A DNA stretch of 64,000 nucleotides from Schistocerca nitens. Its lineage: Eukaryota > Arthropoda > Insecta > Orthoptera > Acrididae. A program made the translations under genes and the position numbers. Of this stretch, positions 56,892 through 64,000 are shown in pieces. Where the stretch lies: the NCBI RefSeq assembly GCF_023898315.1, contig NC_064614.1, forward strand, positions 70,258,501-70,322,500, read 5' to 3'. Every line of letters begins with the position of its first letter. The stretch's first letter is position 1. The notes beneath the pieces were generated by a model. It was not told the DNA's origin. It was given only the letters and a program-made list of their open reading frames with translations, and searched no databases.

Positions 56892-57216
56892 AAAAAGCAC
56901 TCCGTCTTCAGGCCACAAGTGGCCCATCGGGACCGTCCGACAGTCGTGTCATCCTCAACTAAGGATGCGGATAGGAGGGGCGTGTGGTCAGCACACCGCT
57001 CTCCCGGTCGTTATGATGGTTTTCTTTGACCGGAGCCGCTACTATTCGGTCGAGTAGCTCCTCATTTGGCATCACGAGGCTGTGTGCACACCAAAAAATG
57101 GCAACAGTGCATCGCGGACCGGATTGTCTCCCATCCAAGTGCCGGCTACGCCCGACAGCGCTCAACTTCGGTGATCTAACGGGAACCGGTGAACCAAATG
57201 CGGCAAGGCCGTTGCC
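56892..57216 (-). repeat. 5S-rRNA-derived SINE, copy 2
   Basis: Same family as 41371-41703. The 5S-like part is at about 57190-57117 (ATCACCGAAGTTGAGC; C box GGATGGGAGAC, mutated). The body ends CCTGAAGACGGAGTGC followed by T residues on the minus strand. The duplication GGACACAAAAA(T/C)TA lies at 56878-56891 and 57217-57230 (13 of 14). Confidence 0.92.
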
Positions 57217-57299
57217 GGACACAAAAACTACGTATTGCACTATTTCGCCCAGTCAACACACTCGCCAAATACCATCAACACCGTTTATTGACACTTGGG

Positions 57300-57800
57300 A
57301 GTGTTCCGTTGTCAGTCTCTTGAGTTCATATGAGGTGCTGCTGAATAAACATGCAGCGGCATCATCCGCAATCATCGACTTGCGACAATGGCTGGAGGGT
57401 TTGGCGCTATGCTGATCACGTATCCCATGATCTTAGAGCGCCCTCATTCTGCCTTATAGGCGACAGTCTACTGTAAAAACCTACCTGAGCCCTAATCCAT
57501 GAATCAGGTTTACATGCCTGAGGAAATACCTACGACTGCGGGTGATAACCTTATACTTATCTTATAGATCGACTTTATGCAATCAGTATAGTCTTTCTGT
57601 GTCATGAGTTGCCCCGCAAAAAAGTTACGTGACATGATATTGAATAAAAATATGCTCAGTATGTTGGGTGGTTGATCAGTTTGTTTCCAAGACAAGGAAT
57701 TAAACTAAAAAATAGTTGAGCTTACACGCTGTCTGGTCTCCTTCCCCAAACCAACCAACCAACCAAGTTGAGCTTAACTGTTTGAGCAGCTCAGTAAGAG
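57300..57800 (+). repeat. Unidentified dispersed repeat, copy 2
   Basis: Aligns with copy 1 (about 55870-56310) in the same orientation, roughly 1.5 kb apart. It is interrupted by a 41-bp insertion at 57725-57765. The tRNA-like left end of copy 1 is not clear here. It could be an independent insertion of the same family or an old local duplication. Confidence 0.6.
57725..57765 (+). repeat. 41-bp SINE type F tail insertion
   Basis: CACGCTGTCTGGTCTCCTTC then CCCAAACCAACCAACCAACC matches the 3' end of type F (complement of the left edge of 49557-49729). A perfect 11-bp duplication AGTTGAGCTTA lies at 57714-57724 and 57766-57776. This is a minimal 5'-truncated retro-insertion, and copy 1 of the host repeat lacks it. 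Confidence 0.88.
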
Positions 57801-58599
57801 CACGCTGATACAGTGGGACAAATCATTCACCAATTAAAAACAGCGCAATTATAAATATGAGGCTTCTGAGTCTTTCGCGATTGTATATTTCGCTTGGGGG
57901 CAGTAGTTCCAAATTTGGCACCTATCCTTCGCACCAGCTGACGTCATCACAGCTGCAGCGGCATGGAGTAGTGCCGCTGTTTAACTCACTGTTCCATGCA
58001 ACTGCTAATTTGGTTCACTTGGGGAAAGTCCTTGACGCTGCTGCCTCGCGTATTTTACGCGAAAATTCTGCCTATCCCGGCAGTCAAGAACTTTAACTTC
58101 TGAGGACGATGGCGGTGGATGCTATCGAAATCTTGTAAGCTGAGAACGTTTCATCTAGTGAAAACCATCTACAATCACATTCTCAATGTGAGATGCAGTA
58201 CCGTGCAAAAGAAGTGAATCTCGGCTCTCTGCACATCTCTGAAAGTATAGATACGCATAGGAGCTATCGGATAGTTGTTTAAATATGGAGAAAGACCACG
58301 AGGAGAGCTTTAATGACAGATGAATTAGAGACTGAAAAAGAATTGGGAAGCAAACCGGCGCTGTCTCTCTTAATACTATCACAAGAGAAACTTGAATGAC
58401 CACTCACAACTAAAATCTGGATGACTAGCACACATATCCTCAATACAGAGACCAGCATCTAAACCACTCCATCGCCAGTCTCGGTTATATTGATTTTTTA
58501 GTGCTATCTCTGGTGTGCAACTGGTTGTAAGATATGATATCGTCAAAGCACAGTGTGGCCTGAGCTCCCAGTTGGTGCACATCAACAGCGCAGAAAGAT
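57801..58599. other. No recognised feature
   Basis: About 0.8 kb before the CR1 LINE. The frame 57857-58096 (79 codons) has no known motif. Confidence 0.35.
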
Positions 58600-58833
58600 A
58601 CGTATATAGCTTCTTTCCTGTGTTTACTTCGTAGATTCTTACTTAAATTGCGTGTGAGTTTCGTATAGGAGGTGTAATTTCGAGTTTTAGTTACTGTAAT
58701 CGTGAATTCAGGTAGGTTGTAGCGCAGTCGTTAGGCATTTGTACAGGTTAGTTCATACATTCTTTGCGTGTTTCCCTTGCGTTATCTAGGCACGGACTCG
58801 TGTTTCAGTAACTGTAGTTCATCATAGATTAGA

Positions 58834-59766
58834 ATGGACAGGGACTGTGATTGCTGTGTTCGGATGAGGGCTGAGTTGGCATCCCTTCGCTCACAGCTGC
58901 AGGCGGCGCTGACTTCGGTCGCGCAGCTTGAGGCTGTTGCCAATGGGCACCACTGTGGGGAGCCGGACTTGGGTATCCCGGGGATGTGAACCCCGTCCCG
59001 TCTGTCCCCAGATCGGTCTGCCGCTGTGGTTGCCCCGGTTGCTGCCCGCAGTGGGGCTGAGCCCTCACCTGTGGTTGATTGGGAGGTCGTTCCAAGCCGT
59101 GACAGGCAGCGAAAGACGTCCCTGGAGGCTGATCAGAAAGCCTACCCGGTGCGTCTGACAAACAGGTTTCAGGTACTGTCTCTGGCTGAGCCAGATGCAG
59201 CTGCCTGCCCTGTTTCAGAGGATGATTCCCAGCCTTCAAGGTCCGGGCAATCGCAGAGGGTGGGCTTATTGGTAGTTGGGAGCTCCAATGTTAGGCGCGT
59301 AATGGGGCCCCTTAGGGATATGGCGGCTAAGGAGGGGAAGGAATCCAGTGTGCACTCCGTGTGCATTCCGGGTGCAGTCATTCCTAATGTGGAAAGGGTC
59401 CTTTCGGATGCCATGAAGAGCACAGGGTGCAGCCAGCTGCAGGTGGTGGCCCATGTCGCTTTGGATCTGAGGAAATTATCTCTGGTAAAGGCTGCCGGTC
59501 TTGCTTACGAGATGAAGGTAGAGCTCACCATCTGCAACATCGTTGACAGAACCGACTGTGGACATTTGGTGCAGAGCCGGGTGGAGGGTCTGAATCAGAG
59601 GCTTAGACGGTTTTGCGACCGTGTTGGATGCAGATTCCTTGACTTGCGCCATAGGGTGGTGGGGTTTCGGGTTCTGCTGAACAGGTCAGGAGTTCACTAC
59701 ACTCAGATGGCGGCTACACGGGTAGCGGAGGCTGTGTGGCGTGGACTGGGCGGTTTTTTAGGTTAG
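58834..59766 (+). pseudogene. CR1 ORF1: coiled coil plus SGNH-esterase-like domain
   Basis: 310 codons in one frame with a single TGA at codon 52 (58987-58989). Residues 1-9 have a Cys pair (CDCC), and 10-36 are a heptad-like helix (MRAELASLRSQLQAALTSV). A Pro/Ser linker follows. Around 143-156 is VGLLVVGSSNVRRV, the nucleophile block of an SGNH/GDSL hydrolase (Gly-Ser-Ser instead of Gly-Asp-Ser). Near the C-terminus NRSGVHYTQMAATR aligns with the Asp-x-x-His block but has Ser where Asp is expected. The esterase domain is known from CR1 ORF1. Whether the active site was ever complete here is uncertain. Confidence 0.82.
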
Positions 59767-59849
59767 AAGGCCTCGGGATAGTACGGCGTGGGCTGCAATC
59801 TCAAAGGTTGCATGGCAACTACAGGACGTGCTTGGATTAATTAACAGTC

Positions 59850-62545
59850 GGAATTGTAGTTGTAAATTGTTGCAGTTGTGCTGGGAAAGTCCCTGAGCTT
59901 CAAGCGCTAATAGAAAGCACAGAAGCTGAAATCGTTGAAATCGTTATAGGTACAGAAAGCTGGCTAAAGCCTGAAATAAGTTCTGCAGAAATTTTTACGA
60001 AGTCTCACATGGTGTTCAGGAAAGATAGATTACGCAGAATTGGTGCTGAAGTGTTTGTGTCTGTCAGTAGCGGTTTATCTTGTAGTGAAGTCGAAGTAGA
60101 TACTCCGTGCGAATTGGTATGGGTGGAGGTTATACTTAACAGCCGAACTAAGTTAATAATTGGCTCCTTCTACCGACCCCCAGACTCCGATGATATAGTT
60201 GCTGAACAGTTCAGAGAAAATTTGAGTCTCGTAATACATAAATACCCCACTCATACGGTTATAGTTCGTAGGGACTTCAACCTTCCCTCGATATGTTGGC
60301 AAAAATACTTGTTTCAAACCGGTGGTAGGCAGAAAACATCTTCCGAGATTGTCCTAAATGCTTTCTCCGAAAATTATTTCGCGCAGTTAGTTAACGAACC
60401 CACGCGAATTGTAAATGGTTGCGAAAACACACTTGACCTCTGAGCCACAAACAATCCAGATCTAATAGAGAGAATCATGACTGATACAGGGATTAGTGAT
60501 CACAAGGTCGTTGTAGCTAGGCTCAAGATCGTTTGTTCCAAATCCACCAGAAACAAACACAAAATAATTTTATTTAAAAAAGCGGATAAAGTGTCACTAG
60601 AAGCCTTCCTAAGAGACAATCTCCATTCCTTCCGGACTGATTATGCAAATGTAGACGAGATGTGGCTCAAATTCAAAGATATAGTAGCAACAGTAGTTGA
60701 GAGATTCATACCTCATAAATTGGTGAGAGATGGAACTGACACCCCTTAGGTACACAAAACAAGTCCGAACGCTGTTGCAGAGGCAACGGAAAAAACATGC
60801 GAAGTTCAGAAGAATGCGAAATCCCAAAGATTGGCTAAAATTTACAGACGCGCGAAATTTGGCACGGACTTCAATGCGAGATGCCTTTAATAGGTTCCAC
60901 AACGAAACATTGTCTCGAAATTTGGTAAAAAATCCGAAGAAATTATGGTCGTATGTAAAGTACACAAGCGGCAAGACGCAGTCAATACCTTCGCTGCGCA
61001 GTGCTGATGGTACTGTTACCGACGACTGTGCCGCTAAAGCGGAGTTATTGAACGCAGTTTTCCGAAATGCCTTCAGCAGGGAAGACGAACGGAATATTCC
61101 AGAATTTGAAACACGAACATCTGCTAGCATGAGTTTCTTGGAAGTAGATACCTTAGGGGTTGCGAAGCAACTCAAATCGCTTGATACGGGCAAGTCTTCA
61201 GGTCCAGATTGTATACCGATTAGGTTCCTTTCAGATTACGCTGATACAATAGCTCCCTACTTAGCAATCATATACAACCGCTCGCTCACCGATAGATCTG
61301 TACCTACAGATTGGAAGATTGCGCAGGTCGCACCAGTGTTTATGAAGGATAGTAGGAGTATTCCATCAAACTACAGACCTATATCATTGACGTCCGTTTG
61401 CAGTAGGGTTTTGGAGCATATATTGTATTCAAACATTATGAATCACCTCGAAGGGAACGATCTATTGATACGTAATCAGCATTGTTTCAGAAAATATCGT
61501 TCTTGTGCAACGCAGCTAGCTCTTTATTCGCACGAAGTAATGGCCGCTATCGACAGGGGATCTCAGGTTGATTCCGTATTTCTAGATTTCCGGAAAGCTT
61601 TTGACACCGTTCCTCACAAGCGACTTCTAATCAAGCTGCGGGCATATGGGGTATCGCCTCAGTTGTGCGACTGGATTCGTGATTTCCTGTCAGGAAGGTC
61701 GCAGTTCGTAGTAATAGACAGCAAATCATCGAGTAAAATTGAAGTGATATCAGGTCTTCCCCAGGGAACCGTCGTGGGACCTCTGCTGTTCCTGATCTAT
61801 ATAAATGACCTGGGTGACAATCTGAGCTGTTCTCTTAGGTTGTCCGCAGATGTTGCTGTAATTTACCGTCTAGTAAGGTCATCCGAAGACCACTATCAGT
61901 TGCAAAGCGATTTAGAAAAGGTTGCTGTATGATGTGGCAGGTGGCAGTTGACGCTAAATAACGAAAAGTGTGAGGTGATCCACATGAGTTCCAAAAGAAA
62001 TACGTTGGAATTCGAATACTCTATAAATAGTACAATTCTCTCAAGGCCGTCAATTCAACTAAGTACCTGGGTGTTAAAATTACGAACAACTTCAGTTTGA
62101 AAGACCACATAGATAATATTGTGGGGGAGGCGAGCCAAAGGTTGCGTTTCATTGGCAGGACACTAAAGAGACAGCTTACACTACACTCGTTCGTCCTCTG
62201 TTACAATATTGCTGCGCGGTGTGGGATCCTTACCAGGTGGGATTGACGGAGGACATCGAAAGGGTGCAAAAAAGGGCAGCTCGTTTTGTATTATCACGTA
62301 ATAGGGGAGAGAGTGTGGCAGATATGATACGCGGGTTGGCATGGAAGCCATTAAAGCAAAGACGTTTTTCGTCTCTGCGAGATCTATTTACGAAATTTCA
62401 GTCAGCAACTTTCTCTTCCGAATGCGAAAATATTTTGTTGAGCCCAACCTACATAGGTAGGAATGATCATCAAAATAAAATAAGAGAAGTCAGAGTTCGA
62501 ACAGAAAGATTTAGGTGTTCGTTGTTCCCGCGCGCTGTTCGGTAG
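59850..62545 (+). pseudogene. CR1 ORF2: endonuclease and reverse transcriptase
   Basis: Endonuclease: IGTESWLKP (catalytic Glu), GSFYRPPDSD, RRDFNLPSICW (usual Gly before Asp replaced by Arg), stop TGA at 60441-60443 after NTLDL, then TGISDHKVV. A frameshift near 60740 moves into the 400-codon frame 60730-61932: GKSSGPDCIPIRF, NYRPISLTSVCSRVLEHIL, FLDFRKAFDTVPHKRLLIKL (motif A), LPQGTVVGPLLFLIYINDLG. The catalytic box is SADV (61843-61854) instead of FADD, so one essential Asp is Val. Further frameshifts follow after 61930, then VWDPYQVGL and the C-terminus to 62545. Confidence 0.88.
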
Positions 62546-62645
62546 TGGAATGGTAGAGAGATAGTATGATTGCGGTTCGATGAACCCTCTGCCAAGCACT
62601 TAAATGTGAATTGCAGAGTAATGATGTAGATGTAGATGTAGAGGT

Positions 62646-64000
62646 AGGCGGTGAATCCAGCTTTCGAATATGACATTGTTTGGTCCTATAGCCATGTGAA
62701 TGTTGATTATATCCTATGAATTCACGCCCTGATATTTATGCGATCACTTGTGGAGTATGCAGAATGAATCCCACATAGGGGAATGGAAACTGAATGTAAA
62801 CATTGAGCTAAGATCATTTATGATCGGTTTACTTAACTGTATTAATATATTTACTTTATTGATGCCGGGAGTTTTAGGGAAACAGGATTTTTACGTCACA
62901 GAATGATTCCATAAGGCTGAAGAACATAATCTTGTGTTACCTAATGATGATCAATCGATCGAAAAGTAGTGAATAAAGTTTATTTCATCACAAGCTCTGG
63001 CCAAGACACAAATTTGACTTTCTTCAATGCCCATGTTTCTTATGCTGTTTCGTTGTCACACATATTCAGGGCTTTCAGTTTGGCATTGAATTCTTTGCCG
63101 AGCTTGTAGACTGAGAAGTCGATGTTGTTGATTGTCAAATGTATTGGTCGATATCTGTTGAATCATAACATTGGCGTGTAGAGCTGTGATACGTTGATCC
63201 CGATTGCCTTTTTTTGTTTGTCATCTCGTTAAAAGAAAGGAACTTCTCTTGATATTTTCTCTACTCAAGTTCGAAATATTCTAGCTGGAGCATTTGAAAC
63301 TTCTTTAATTTCATTTTCTGTGAAAAAGGCTTCCGTTTAAGCAATACATAATGCATCACAATTAACAACTAATTTTATTACCCTATTCATCTTGTAATTA
63401 CTCCCTAATGAGTTTCAAATTTATTATTTATTCCTCTAACGAATGTTTTACCCATTACATTTCCTATTATTTTCTTGATGAGTGTTACCGCAGTTTGTTT
63501 CACATTAACGGTAATTTAATTTTGTTCTAATGCGTTTTATTTTGCGATGTTACTTGCAATTTTTATTTGTGTTATTCTTTCGTCAATGGTTTAGGAAAAG
63601 CGAGTTAAATTTAGCTTATATTTCGGAATTTTGTTAATAAGACTTACAAGTTGTCCCTTTCCTGAGACGGTAACGTCGGTCAAATTACGTTTTTGTAAAC
63701 GTCTTTTTATTTTCATACTTATGTTAAGAAGTTTCTTTTAATGTCTCGTTCAAATTCTATTTTGTGAATATCGAACCCAGTTTCTGCTTCTTCCAAAATA
63801 TAAGGTCACTCCATTGCCGGTAATGAGTTGCTAAAGCTTGATGTAATTAGAAGGAAACAAAGTTTAATCTCTTCCTCAAACCTGTTCAGTCTCTTCTCAA
63901 TCAATAATGATAACGTCACGTAAGGGTTGACGGACAATTAAAATCATAGTTTTTATCAGTCTGGCGTATGATAATTGCCGATTTGTTAGCTGCAGTCTTT
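62646..64000. other. AT-rich DNA without recognised features
   Basis: About 1.35 kb with no open frame above 60 codons, no tRNA-like boxes and no LINE or transposon signatures. Confidence 0.4.

Larger units (their letters stand above)
58600..62645 (+). mobile_element. CR1-type LINE, near full-length, about 4 kb
   Basis: Leader of roughly 230 bp, ORF1 (58834-59766), ORF2 (about 59850-62545) and a 3' tail of GATGTA repeats (62620-62641). Neither a target duplication nor an exact 5' end could be fixed. Other members: 12.4-13.2 kb (sense) and 28.0-29.8 kb (antisense). The coding lesions are few but fatal. Confidence 0.88.

Overview
This window is repeat-dense eukaryotic DNA that fits a large insect genome, most probably a locust or grasshopper of the genus Schistocerca. 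The genus call comes from recognising the interspersed repeat families, mainly a tRNA-derived SINE present about a dozen times, two RTE LINE families, a CR1-type LINE family ending in (GATGTA)n and several Tc1-like transposons. No database search was possible. I found no host protein gene, tRNA gene, rRNA gene, CRISPR array or bacterial-style operon. Almost every open frame of any length is transposon coding sequence or a shadow of it.

Layout. 1-12 kb is mostly unassigned AT-rich DNA with scattered SINEs, a degenerate tandem repeat (8.56-8.86 kb) and a possible LTR carrying a 129-bp tandem duplication (10.65-11.43 kb). 12-22 kb holds CR1-like LINE fragments, an antisense RTE fragment carrying a 606-bp inserted element, and one long decayed LINE (18.2-22.1 kb). 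22-32 kb has two Tc1-like remnants, an antisense CR1 LINE with a SINE-in-SINE nest (28.0-29.8 kb), and a Tc1-like transposon with both ends preserved (30.8-32.2 kb). 33.4-34.9 kb is an internally deleted RTE LINE that still keeps its tRNA-like 5' head and an open 435-codon RT frame.

35.3-41.2 kb is a nearly complete antisense Tx1/L1-like LINE with an intact ORF1 and a broken ORF2, interrupted by two SINEs and a solo LTR. 41.4-51.8 kb contains a 5S-rRNA-derived SINE, an RTE 3' fragment touching a foldback element, Tc1-like and mariner-like remnants, and a gag-like fragment. 52.1-55.4 kb is a full-length RTE LINE bounded by a target-site duplication and damaged by three small lesions. 55.7-57.8 kb has two related copies of an unidentified repeat flanking a second 5S SINE. 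58.6-62.6 kb is a near full-length CR1-type LINE whose ORF1 has an SGNH-esterase-like domain. The rest has no recognised feature.

The pieces are related as autonomous elements (RTE, CR1, Tx1-like, Tc1, mariner, LTR) and short dependants (SINEs, the foldback element). SINEs sit inside LINEs and transposons, sometimes two deep. More than 25 insertions keep readable target-site duplications, so their relative ages can be ordered from the sequence alone.
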